Shown: one piece after another, positions 43,620-55,205 of the stretch
Numbering within the stretch: the stretch's first letter is position 1
How the letters are laid out: each line of letters begins with the position of its first letter
From: Pomphorhynchus laevis
Taxonomy: Eukaryota > Acanthocephala > Palaeacanthocephala > Echinorhynchida > Pomphorhynchidae
DNA length: 64,000 nt
NCBI GenBank assembly: GCA_012934845.2
Contig: WNNJ02000853.1
Span: forward strand, 62,001 to 126,000
Direction: 5' to 3'
Notes under the pieces: model-generated
What the model was told of the DNA's origin: nothing
Databases searched by the model: none
Seen by the model: only the letters and a program-made list of their open reading frames with translations
Program-made: the position numbers and the translations under genes

Positions 43620-46600
43620 CGAGTATAACGTTTGTTTGCCGGTAGACAATTACTACAGTTCTCGTAGCTTTTACAATTACAAGCTGTAATCAGCGTGTAA
43701 TTACAAATTACAATTTGTAATCATTAATAATTTAATTAAAATTAAATAATGACACGAACTTGTCAGAAATCATTTAAAATAATAAATTATGGGAAATAAA
43801 TTAATTATTTTATTACTAAATTAATATTAGAAAAGCAAACTTCTAATTGAATAATTTTTTAATTAAAAATATTATTGAATTTATTGTGTTAAAATATTAA
43901 TTAATTGTGATTATTATTAATAATTAATAATCTTTAATTATTAATGATAACATTTATATACCTTTAAAAGATTTGCCGTAACTCAAACACAGAATTAATA
44001 ACAAACAGACACTTCTATAAAATGAACACTATGTTGTGACAACCGACAAAGTGTGCCCAACATTTATCAATGTTGGGCACAAAGTGTGCATCACATTTAT
44101 AAATATTATTTATAAATTTATAATAACATTACAAACAAAAGTCTCATATCTCATTTCAATTTAGAAATTCGGCAGATTTTTTAAATTCACGTTAACAAAT
44201 TTTGATCACAAAACTACCGAAAAATATGGCACTTCCAAATTATACATTTTTTGGTAATCCAAAATGGTTTCTATTAAAATTTCTATTATTTACCAATTAA
44301 ATCTTATCAATGATACTATCACATAATATAATATTATCACAGATCTTTATCACAGATCTTTAGCAAAAAATCTTTTCTTCAAATTTTGATCATTTTTGCG
44401 ATTTAAAATAAAAATAACGGTTTGTGATATTTTACGATTGTTTATTAATATTATTAATTAGTTGTTAATTATTAATTAACGAAAAATATTGGAGAAATTA
44501 TTTGAGAAAAATAATTTCTCAAAATAATCTTCATTCTAAAGAATGGCATTTAAGTAACGCATGTGCTATAAAAATTAATTAGAAATAATTAATATTAATT
44601 GCAAATTAGTTTATTAATTAGTTTATTTATTAAAGAATGACATTTTAGTTTATTAATTAGAGTAAATTAATTATCGGCTTATTGCATTAAAGAGGGACAA
44701 AATTCAAGAATTGATTAGAGAAACAACCAGCTAAATTAAATAATCACCTATTGACATGTGTATCTTCTGATTGTTCACTGATATTCGAATTATTCATTTT
44801 TGCTTTAAAATAATCGAAAGAAGATTTTTTGCTTGTAACGATATTATTAAGCGACGTACTGCTATCACATTCCTTGTTTTCGTTCTAGAATCTTAATACT
44901 TATATTTAATTTAGTTAACTAATCATTAGAACATTATTTTATACAACAGAGAAATTATAAAAACTTACACATCTTAGTAAGATGTCATCGTCAAGCCGTG
45001 TATGTCATGCTTGTTTAGTACACAGCAAAAAAATTGCAATTAATTAAAATAAAATTGTAAATATGATAATTAAAGAAATAAAAAAATAATTAGTTAATAT
45101 AATTAATTATAAATACCATTACTTATTATATATTATAAATATGTAGTTAATATATAAAGATAATATATAATATTTTTAATATTGTTCAACATATTAAATT
45201 AAATTCAACAAATTTAATTTATTGTCTGTATTTATTTCGCTGTGTGACTAAATTAAATACTAAAATATATTTACAAATCAATATAAAAAGTAATCTTTTT
45301 GTAAAAATTATTATAGATTATTGTCATAGGCACGCCATAGACAAATAATTAAATTAATTATATAAATAATATATAACGTCCGCCGAGAGGGAGTTAATTC
45401 TAGGCGAGTGAGGAGGCGACGAGGAAGGATCGACGACCAGTCCTTAATTATATAAATTATATAATTAATTATAATTATATAATTATAATATTTATGATAG
45501 TCTTTAAATAATCTCATGTTGTAATTATTTACAACATTGAATCTATGTTAATTAAGAATTAATTTTAAAAACGGTTGTCAAATGTGACCAGACAATAAAA
45601 TTTTGATCAGTAATTAAATTTTTTAGATAAGCGGTACTCTCGAGTAAATCCATAGATACAAACCGATACATTAAATTACATGAAATCTGTATATGTTAAC
45701 ATTTTATTGAACAAAAAATCAAACAAATAATTTCCACTAATATTAAAATATTAAAAGTAAGACGTTAAAATTATAATTATCGACATATCGTATTCCAGAA
45801 AGCAAAACATTCGAAAAGGACTATTGTAATAGTATAAATTTTGTGAACAAAATTTCTTATTTCTCTCGATGTTTAAACGACCCGAACAATTTAAAGCACA
45901 TTGAACGTATCATTGGATAATATTAAAATGTTAGTAGTCGTTGAATAACAGACTAACTTTGGAAGTATGAACGTAAATTGTTTCAAAAATTACGGTTTAT
46001 AGTAAATTTTACATTTATGATACAAAACGGCGTGAAATTTTAATGATAGTAATATAAAAATTCAACTAATATTAAAATATTATGGTAAATAGTAGCCTTA
46101 AAAAGTTACAAAGCAGTATAGTTCCAAAACACCTTAAGTAGTAAACTTTGGAAAGTAGAAGGAAACATTCATTAAAGAGCGAAAATAACGCAATTGCACA
46201 ATAAAATAAAGTTCAAATGTAATCGACTATATAAATTCAAATTATTTATTAATTAAAATGCATATATCTTGTGATATATATGATTTGATATATGATTAAT
46301 ATATAATTGTATTAAAGTGTCAGATTCATTATTTTAGATTTGAAGAAAAACTGATTTTACAAATAAAATAGCAAATAAAGAATTTGTGAAATACAAAAGA
46401 AATTCAATATAACTGCAAACATAATTTAAGTCAATAATATATCAAACTAAGGTTATTGAACATTTAATTATAACTATCGATTACAAATTTAAGGATCTCA
46501 CATGCTAATTACCTTAAAAGAATCGGCATTCCACACACACTTTAATTCACATTGGGTCTTTCTACTTATATCTTTAGCTTTTAGTGTTTTGTATCTAGAA
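43620..46600. other. Long AT-rich spacer
   Basis: Almost pure A/T text without genes. It holds one short GC hairpin (44048-44092, GTGCCCAACATT and its reverse complement) and the LINE scrap listed separately at 45376. Confidence 0.6.
45376..45447 (-). mobile_element. 70-bp scrap of the L2-like LINE
   Basis: CGCCGAGAGGGAGTTAATTC, then AGGCGAGTGAGGAGGCGACG and AGGAAGGATCG, matches 57066-57120 of the L2-like element (about 90%). Surrounded by pure AT text, it is an isolated GC-rich island; the minus strand codes for part of the L...W..LP...R tail. Confidence 0.8.
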
Positions 46601-46618
46601 GCAGAACAATATATCAGT

Positions 46619-49600
46619 TTAATCTGCCATTGTATACTTGAAGCCCGAAACTCTATCAACTGCGCTCGGAACATAGCCACCGTTGTCTGAATTAGATAGC
46701 GATTTTAAAATATGTTCGTAGGTCCTTTGATGACCTTCCCACACGGAAACAGCGTTTGATTTTCCATATCCGACACCTTAAACGCAAAGGCATATAATAA
46801 AATTAAATGTCAATCAGATTATTTATATAATAATTAAATATATTATAATATAAATTTGATTAATAATATATTCATATTAAGCATATATTACATATAATAT
46901 ATATTATAAATGTTAAAATATATAAATTATATTATTAAAATATTTTTTATAAAATTATTATGATAATTTAAATAATATATTCATATTAAGCATATATTAC
47001 ATATAATATATATTATAAATGTTAAAATATATTAATTATATTATTAAAATATTTTTTATAAAATTATTATGATAATTTAAATAATATATTCATATTAAGC
47101 ATATCTCCTTCTTTCTTCTTTTTCTTTAGCGACTTTCCCGTGTAGGTATGGGGTCCGTTGATTCATATTAAGCATATATTACATATAATATATATTATAA
47201 ATGTTAAAATATATTAATTATATTATTAAAATATTTTATATAAAATAATTATGATTAATATTTCAATGTGCCAATTTTGCAAATTACAAAAACGTAATCT
47301 AAAAAGTTAATCGATATTAATAAGAGCATATATCAGAAAGAACCTATTTGGAACAAAAAGGACTGACACAATAGCTATGTCTGTTGTTTTAAATATTTCT
47401 AATAATGGGTATCGTTAAATTCTTTTTTCATCATACAAAAAGTTTTCAACTTGCATTGATACCAAAAATAAAAGTGTTTCTTTAAATTGTTTTTATGAAA
47501 CAATAATTGAACAATAATTGCTACAATCAATAAAACAATTACCTTTTGTATCGGACTTATAGAATACCGGGACACTGCATTTCATTCCATCTTCATTAAG
47601 GCCAAGGCCACAACCTTCAGACCAGCCCATTTTCTTCAACAGCTTTCGACCCACGTTAGATGCTGCCGAAAAATATTATTTTACGTTTAGCGTTATGTTA
47701 TATCAAAACTAGCAATTTTAAATGAATACGCATTAATTTGCGACTATAGGCAACAAATATCATAGTAGTAACAAATTAATGTCGATCATATACTTGCATC
47801 CAATTACCCGATAGCAGTAATAATTACGAAACATATATTCAATTTTCTAAAGTACCTATAAAATAATGAGTAATAAATACTATTTATTGTCAATATTCAA
47901 AATATTTAATTTTAACATTAGGGCATGTCTTCCAAGAGAACGTGCGAAACATCTCGAAAGTACTAAACTTCAAAAATTCGAATTCGCGGCAAGACTTTTG
48001 TGCTGAGCACCTAAAAACACCCTTCTTATTTCTTCCAGATAATGGTTCTACTTCTTTAACTGCCTTATGAGTGATCATCAGATCCCCAAGTCTTAAAAAT
48101 GTGAGATTTATAATGTTCTTATAAATTCCACATACGGTAAAGGTGACATGAATGCAATAAATTGTATTGTAAAGTAGATTCTATTGTATAGTTACAGCCA
48201 TACTAACCTTTTTTGGTCGGCTTCAGACCAAACAAGCTTTTTGCCATTAGTCTGTGACTGATTTACATCAGTCTTGATAATCGATCTTCTATCTTAGCAA
48301 TTTAAATCGATTATGGGAAAACTTTTGATTCAATCGATTATATCCTCCATTTTCAGACATCAAGAATCTTTGAAGGTTTAAGTTATTCCGTTTATAGCTA
48401 GTCGTGGTGCCATGCAGGGCGATCCACACATTGCTTTTCTCTTTCTTCCTGTAAGAAAGAGAACATCAGCACTTTATTTCTTTAAATTCCTTCTTTAAAC
48501 ACAATCATCTTCCCTCTAAAATTTTTGGGCAAATTTCTTCTCTAATCCTCAGATCTAACCATAACTCCTTGATATTCAAAGACATTTTATCAACTTGACT
48601 TCGTTCATACAATCTAAGTGCTCAACTACTCCGAAATTCTCTCACGGTAAGCATCCTGTCTTATCACTATCCCCTTACCTTTAATAAACCACTTCAGCCC
48701 AATCTTATCTCAATAGATCGCCCTGATTATCCTCCAATTTGAAACTTGATTTATCTTCTCTAATATTATTTCTATGTTATTTATACTTTTCCATATTTTC
48801 TTTCTCATAATGCTAGCATTTTCTTTTTTAATCCCATGACATTTTTCACTTTTTTGTTTGTATTCCTCCAAACTGTTATTGGACTTGTAAGTGGATTATT
48901 CCAAGGTAGGCACTTTAAAACATCACTTACAATGACAGGAATAATTTATCGAATACATCTATAGCATGTTTCGCCAAATAGCTTAATACTGATCCTAAGT
49001 TAAAAATCCCCGACGGTCGATCAAAAATAAAAATAAATAATAAATAATTTAAAAAATTTGTTACAATAAATATTTATATAGCAATAAAATTTATTATTAA
49101 AATTTAAAATAATAACGATAAAATTTTAATTTTTAAATAATAATTTTTATTATTAAAATTCGCTTAAATCGTTTAAATGTTCTTTAATGTTAAAAAAGAA
49201 AAACTAGTGTCATTTGATTATAATTTAGATTATATATAAAAAGGTATAAATATAAACTATAAATTATATAAGATTTTATACAATTTATATTTTTATATTT
49301 ATATAACGATAAAATTTATAATTAAAATTTAAAATAAAAATCGATTATTATGAGTTGACTCCTAAATAATGTACGATGCATCCAAATAAAGAATAGAGAT
49401 CATCAGGAAGAACTGCTATTTATTTATTTTTAATAATAATTTATAATATACAATATCATCATATATTTATAATTTATATTCATTATATTTTATAATATAA
49501 TATTATTAATTTATACTAATCTATTTTTAATTTATTTTACTAATAATATTTTGTTGATATAAGAAATAGAAAAAAATATCAAACTTGTTCGAAAATTAGC

Positions 49601-50005
49601 ATAAAAACAATAAAATCGTCATAGCCAGAATGCATATTTTCAATATATAATATTGAAATATTATTCATCATCAAATTTGCTTGAAAATTAGCAGAAAAAC
49701 AATAATATCGTATTAAGAATACATAGTTTCAATATTTCTGACAAAGGTTACATTACCGGGAAAACAAAGTTCACAGGTCAATTATAGCTTGTCGACAACT
49801 AGCCTATCAATGAATTAAAAATAATTTACATGTATAGTCCCATTAAATTTTTCGGTTTATAATCATTAATGCTTATTATATCAATGATTACAAATAAAAC
49901 TGATTTGATTAGGACTGTTTGTATTAAATTTTTACCTGATAATGGTTCTGCCGTCGTGAGCATTTTATTGTATTTATGAATCTTACGTTTCGGCGCAGCT
50001 AGCAT
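46619..50005 (-). CDS. Small G-patch protein, five exons (PINX1-like)
   Basis: I assembled five minus-strand exons: 49936-50005, 48208-48292, 48021-48091, 47543-47662 and 46619-46776. Phases agree at all four junctions and total 504 bp, giving 167 residues plus TAA. Donors are GTAAAA, GTTAGT, GTGTTT and GTAATT; acceptors are CTAAG, TTTAAG, CGGCAG and TTTAAG. The protein opens MLAAPKRKIHKYNK, has LVWSEADQKRLG at 43-54 and a full G-patch at about 76-120 (GRKLLKKMGWSEGCGLGLNE), then WEGHQRTYEHILKSL at 128-142. G-patches bind and activate DEAH-box RNA helicases. The start, the WS-acidic block before the patch and the W..H....F..L helix after it recall the N-terminal part of PINX1, a telomerase/nucleolar factor, though AGGF1-type proteins also share the patch. 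Short for PINX1, with no basic tail. An acceptor (ACTTTCAG) ends 12 bases before the ATG. The third donor (GTGTTT) is the weakest point. Confidence 0.7.
46862..47265. repeat. 109-bp tandem array in an intron
   Basis: AATAATATATTCATATTAAG begins at 46862, 46971 and 47080, a 109-bp period, with near-identical units. The third unit is split by an insertion (47105-47160) and resumes to about 47265. The array fills most of the last intron of the G-patch gene. Confidence 0.9.
47105..47160 (-). mobile_element. 56-bp retroposed LINE tail with target duplication
   Basis: On the minus strand it reads CAACGGACCCCATACCTACA, CGGGAAAGTCGCTAAAG, then an A-rich AAAAAGAAGAAAGAAGGAG end. It is flanked by an exact 17-bp duplication, ATTCATATTAAGCATAT (47088-47104 and 47161-47177). 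The '(CGG)ACCCC..C.CGGGAAAG..GCTAAAGAAGAAG' form is common at LINE 3' ends. Truncation plus target duplication marks it as a severely 5'-truncated insertion. Confidence 0.75.
48293..49935. other. First intron of the G-patch gene
   Basis: A 1.6-kb intron by the assembly above. It contains a pyrimidine-rich stretch at 48430-48720 without a recognisable coding block, and a 30-bp piece of the 200-bp repeat at 49390-49420 (TAGAGATCATCAGGAAGAAC). Otherwise AT-rich. Confidence 0.5.
49390..49420 (+). repeat. 200-bp interspersed repeat, piece E
   Basis: GAATAGAGATCATCAGGAAG then AACTGCTAT matches positions around 16775-16805 of copy A. Very short, so only probable. Confidence 0.45.
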
Positions 50006-50584
50006 TATAAAATATATCTGAAAGTAAAATTCATTATTCAGATTTAGCTAATTTGAAATAATTAATTAACATATTATTATAAAAATAGCAACGATAAATG
50101 AACCAGAAAATAAACTAAAAACTTAAAACGTAAAATGCTAATAAATTATTATGGAATTTTGTCCAGCATTAATCAATCCAAGTAGTTGAGACAGCTAAAC
50201 CACAAGAACATCCTTATTTATAAATATAGTGACAAATAATAGTTTTATTACATCCCCGTGCAGAAAAACTACAATTTATTGAGTCATCAAAATTTGATTA
50301 TAGTCACGTTAATGTTATATCATCGTTTTTTGTCTTTATTGCTATAGGACAATAAAATTAAATAATTCGATACCTTGAATTCAATTAAAATTAAATTAGA
50401 AATTGATGTCATAGCAATTATTGATCCAAAGCAAGTTGTTTCTGCGAAAAGGGTTTCTTCATGTAACTTCTTTTCCTCTGAACTAGTTCGTTTCCTTTGA
50501 CATTATTTAGAATGCTAAAAGGTATTCTAAAATCTATGAATGATTGATTTACACATTTTAGTTCTGTATGGCAAAAATTTTCCA

Positions 50585-51740
50585 GTTATTATTATTAGTA
50601 TACAACAGCCGATAAGCGGTGGCTTGTTTGGCTAGATCTCAATGTAAAAAAGTACAATGTTAGTAAAACAAAAAGATGCAAATCAGGTTCGACTTCCTAT
50701 GAGAGCGATACACTGTTCAGCGCACGCCGAAATTCTCGGATGTTCCGGCATTCAATTGCAGATGACGGGAGTCTGTTCCAACTGTTTATTACTCGATCTC
50801 TGATATCCTGATAGTGTCGATGGACTTTTCTACGATGTTTGAGCGTTAGTCGATGTCCACGTAATTTCTCGGAGTTGCGTAGGCAAAACATGAAGTTGAG
50901 GGGATGAGTGGGCGATAAAATTGCCCTCCATACCAGCATAAGATCAGCTTTTACCAAACTTTCACAAACCGTTGAAACACCTAGGATTTCTAACTTCTGG
51001 TCAAACGGCAGGTCTTTGACAGTGGGAACAAGACGGGTAGCCGACCGGAGAATTGATTCGTAAGCCACAATGTTCTTGCACAAATGTGGATACGCTGCGG
51101 GAGATGCGTATAGCATTTGAGATTCGATGAGGGCCTTGTATATTATTCTGAAGCTACATGCCACTAGTGATCCAAAAGATCGCTTAATGATGCCAATAGT
51201 ACGACGGCAATTGGCCGAAACTTTATTTACGTGAGCGCTCATATCGAGCGTATTAAGCGTAGATACCCCTAAATCATCGATTTTATCTGTAGAATCAATC
51301 GACATGTTTTCAATTTTATAAGAGTAACGAATGTCTGGGGAGCCGATCCGCATATGTCTACATTTAGTCGCATTTATCATCAGCCCATTAGATATACACC
51401 ATTTATTTATGGAATCCAGGTCTTTTTGAAGAGCGCTAACATCGGAATCATCAATGATTCGCCTCCAAACCTTAATATCATCTGCGTAGGTAACACATTC
51501 CGACGTCAAGTTGTTTGTAATATCATTTACATATATATTAAAGAGAGTCGGACTAATGGCCGATCCCTGCGGGACGCCTGTCGTCATCATTGAGTAACCA
51601 GAAAGATAATGGCTTATGCGTACTGCAAACGAGCGATTGCTTACGAATGATTGAATCCAGCGTAACAAAGTTGCATACATTTTCAATATTATATTCCTAG
51701 TATGACAAATGCGAATACTAGTAACTTGTAAACTTGGCAA
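50585..51740 (-). mobile_element. CR1-like LINE, 5'-truncated, RT half intact
   Basis: A 347-codon open frame (50697-51740) that starts inside the RT palm. It has LLRWIQSFVSNRS, GVPQGSAISPTLFNIYVNDI, then VTYADDIKVWRRI with the YADD catalytic pair at about residue 86-89. The C-terminal domain has DKIDDLGVSTL, SQMLYASPAAY and LRGHRLTLKHRRK, and closes with SWNRLPSSA and FRRALNSVSLS. The 3' end has a hairpin (AGCCACCGCTTATCGGCT) and TGTATACTAATAATAATAA. Long intact frame, so a fairly young copy. The endonuclease and RT fingers are missing; the first 15 or so codons may be flanking sequence. Confidence 0.85.
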
Positions 51741-51989
51741 AATTCATATACTGAATTCGATAAAGTTGTTGAAATTATATAATTAGAACTTTTAAGCAGT
51801 AGTTTCAGTGTTGAAATTAAATAAATGAAAACTTTGGATTTTAGAATAAAGAACGCACTTTTGCAAAATTTCACATGATAGCAGTCTATTCCTGAGATAA
51901 ATGTATAAGAATGGAAATACCCAACAAAATAAGTAATTATTCTAAACAAGTTTTATCTAATTAGAACTTGTTTCTTGTCAATATCTCCT

Positions 51990-52221
51990 CAGTGTTTTGC
52001 TCGGCTATATAATGCGCTTGTTCGTCCACATATATCGAATATGCTATCCAGGCATCATTCCCTTCTACAAGAGGTGATATAAGGGATTTGGAGAGAATTC
52101 TACGTCGTGACAGCAAGCTCGTTCGAGGATGTAAAATGATCAGTTATAGTCATCGTTTAACCTCAATAGGCATGATATCAGTGCAAGCCAGACTACCCGT
52201 TCTGGATCTGTTTGCGATGTG
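51990..52221 (+). mobile_element. CR1-like LINE C-terminal fragment
   Basis: The reading HHSLLQEV, then a shift to STRGDIRDLERILRRDSKLV and SYSHRLTSIGMISVQARLPV, matches the block 'ERVLRRATKLVP.L..L.Y..RL..LG' of the neighbouring CR1-like elements. It ends at the very point where the next LINE's open frame begins. Confidence 0.6.
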
Positions 52222-54480
52222 AACTATAGTAAATATGATTCTCCTGCTGGTTTGTCTGATCACTGTGTAGTTAAAGTTTTGCTAAATTTACAAATGAGGG
52301 TGTTTCATCATGCTCGGTACAAACGTCAGATTAATGTTTTTCGGGCGAACTATGATGCTATTACATCAAAGCTGCATAGAGTAAGTTGGCCTGATCCGGC
52401 TGTTGTCGGAGTTGACGAGGCCTGGGATCATTTTCGCGTGACGCTTTATTCTCTAATGGTAAAATTCTCACCTTTGAAGTCTAAGACTAGTCGGAAAAGC
52501 GCTCGTTGGTTTGATACTGAGCTGGCTACTGCGATGAAGGCTCGTGACTTCAGTTTCAAATGCTTTAAGGGTGGGTTTTGTGAATATGGTGTTTATAAGC
52601 AGGCGAGAAATTTCTTCAATTCTTTAAAGCGACATAAGCGCTATTTATTTGAAAATGGTCTAGCTCATAGTTGTAGACATGACCCCAAAGCTCTCTTTCT
52701 ATATGTGAATAGTAGTAGGAACGCTAATAAAACAATTGGCCAATATTTTGATAGCGTTATTGAAGACGACCTTGCTGAGATGTTCTCAAGGCATTTTTAC
52801 TTGTACAAAGAGACTACAAACGAGTATTCTGAACCTATCCAGAACAGTGAAACGATAAGAGGTGCTAGTGTTTCATATCCTAGTTTAGACATAGCTAATT
52901 TGATAACTCCCGAGAAAGTTTTAGCTGAACTGCATCGTCTTAAAGAGACAAACTCCAAAGGTGCTGATTTGTTACCTTCGATATATCTTCGTCGAATAGC
53001 AGACTCAATATATACACCACTTTGTAACATATTTCGACAATCTATTATTGATACGAATCTTCCAAAAGAGTGGAAACAATCGATCATTCACCCCATCTTC
53101 AAAAAGGGTGATAGATCTTCAGTAGACAATTATAGACCAGTAAGTATTACTTGCTTATGTTGTAGAATGTTAGAGCGAATTATACATGGTTATATGGTCA
53201 AGTTTTATAGTGAGAATAATGTAATAGCTTCTGAGCAACATGGTTTCCGTAAGGGTTATTCAACAGTTACTAATCTACTCGCAGCCCATCTTGATTGGTC
53301 AGCTAATAAAGCCGTATCAATTGCTACTGACATCATATTCTTCGATTTCTCTAAGGCATTTGACAGAGTAGACCATAGATTCCTCCTAAATAAACTAGAG
53401 AAAAGTGGCATTCCATTTTTGCTTGTTAGATGGATTGAATCGTTTTTAAGCAATCGTAGTTATTGTGTGCATGTAGATAATTTTTACTCTTCTTCGCGGC
53501 CATGTAATATAGGGGTGCCTCAAGGTTCAGTATTGGGTCCATTGTTATTTAGTGTCTACATCAACGATATCCCGGAATTTATTGATTCTCGGATGCTTTT
53601 ATATGCAGACGATTTGAAAATCTGGCGGGCAATTCGTTCACCCAATGATATAGTCAAACTGCAACGGGATATCGATGAAGTCGAAAATTGGGCTCTGCTC
53701 AATAGGTTGATTGTAAATATATCAAAATGCAAACATTTACGTGTTCGTGGCGGAAATGCTCAATCTTTAGTTAATTATAGCTTTCAAAGCAGTGATATAG
53801 AACGAGTGAACAAATATAAGGACTTGGGAGTGTGGATAAACAGTGATTTGAGTACCGTCACACATACTGAACATGCTTGTTCAAATGCGTTGGGGATAAT
53901 CGGTCAACTTCGACGCACTTTCATTGCACTTAATCAATTTGCCCTACGTCCGCTAATCTTTGCTCATGTGTTGAGCCGTCTTCTATATGCTGCGCCGTGT
54001 GTGTATCCCCAAAATTCAAAAGAACATATTAGTTCAGAGAGGGTACTTCATAGAGCTACCAAGCTAGCACCGCAACTGAAATTTTTGTCGTACCCTGATC
54101 GATTAAAAGCACTTAGACTTGAGACTGTCACGTGGACCCGCCGGTACATCGATATGAGTATGGTCTGGCAAATTCTTAATGATTTGGATCATCCACTTCG
54201 AGATTGTCTTCATTTGCGCTCATCCAATATCCTCCGAGGCCATGGTTTAACCCTGCGACGTGAAAGGATAAGAAAATCACGAGCTGTCCAATTTGATCGG
54301 CGAGTTGTATCTCTGTGGAATAGGCTTGGAGAGTCAACAGTGTGCAGTAGCAATATCAACGAATTCAAAAAGAAATTACGGATGGAGGATGCCATGGGGA
54401 AAGCTGCTTTTCCGTATTTGTGATACTTTTATTATATTTTCTTTTTTCTGCAGTGAACCAGCCAATTAAGCCATGCTTTT
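52219..54480 (+). mobile_element. CR1-like LINE with a 734-codon open frame
   Basis: The best-preserved LINE here. The frame opens in the last strand of the APE endonuclease (SPAGLSDHCVVKVLL). It then runs through the linker (ARWFDTELATAMKARDFSFK) and the RT: NYRPVSITCLCCRMLERII (about residue 310), FFDFSKAFDRVDHRFL (375), NIGVPQGSVLGPLLF (431) and LLYADDLKIWR (460). It ends in the C-terminal domain with YKDLGVWINSDL, SSERVLHRATKLAP, LRGHGLTLRRER and VVSLWNRLGES, and a stop at 54421-54423. All RT catalytic blocks are intact, but the endonuclease is almost wholly missing, so the copy is 5'-truncated and not self-sufficient. The start ATG at 52219 is not the element's own start. Best relatives are the copies at 60583-61310 and 50585-51740. 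Confidence 0.88.
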
Positions 54481-54813
54481 ATGTGCTGTTGAAACATTTT
54501 TTTTATAATATAAATTATTCAAAAATAAGACAGCTTAAAGGTTACCCTCTAATGGGTCCAAAGTGGCAATTCAAAAACTGAATTTTTAGTTCAAAGGGAG
54601 TTGATCGTACAAATCGACTTAGAGTGGTGCGTCCTTATCGTGAATTAGAGTTCCTGGTTCTTGATACCTGTTTCGCATAGCCATCGATGTGGATTTTATA
54701 ATAAGGAGTGAAATCCTGGCTCTTTCTTGACGGATCAAATCGGGATATGAATCGGCTGTTGAAACATTAATAATAATAAGGGGATAGGCGAATACCCAAG
54801 TGAATGTGTTAAA

Positions 54814-55115
54814 TTGAATGTCCGACAAAGTCGCAGGGGTTATTCTCTCGCGTTACACGCAAGACAAATTGGAAGGTCGACAATGGTATCTCGATTGTCA
54901 CGCAGAGTGAGAAAGTTGTGGAACGCATTGCCTCACGACATCATGACTGCGTCATCATTGAGCCAATTCAAAGCCATGGTCAACACTTGGTTAAGACACG
55001 CTGATTAAGGCAACATTGGAAGTTATTATCCCTGGTTTGGTTGTAATTAATATGTTTGCTTCATATGTTGTAATGTACGATAAGCGGGCAAAGCCCTGTA
55101 TATAATTTTTTTGCG
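54814..55115 (+). mobile_element. CR1-like LINE 3' end
   Basis: The frame 54814-55008 reads HARQIGRSTMVSRLSRRVRK, then LWNALPHDIMTASSLSQFK, the closing block of the CR1-like proteins (compare SRRVVNVWNSLP at 59930). The 3'UTR ends with a hairpin GGGCAAAGCCC and TGTATATAAT. Heavily 5'-truncated. Confidence 0.75.
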
Positions 55116-55205
55116 AGAGAAAAATTTTTTATAAGAACTCCAAATAGTACAAACAAACACAAAACATTGATGCGTAAAATAATTAAAAAATATTGTACTT
55201 TTTAT

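Noticed and set aside
48011-48091. Alternative donor GTGCTC for exon 3 of the G-patch gene
   Set aside because: It would end in phase 2 and put a stop codon immediately after the junction with the G-patch exon; the GTGTTT donor keeps the frame.
48400-48930. Pyrimidine-rich block as another L2-like LINE
   Set aside because: Neither strand gives endonuclease or RT motifs; only the composition resembles the L2 coding strand.
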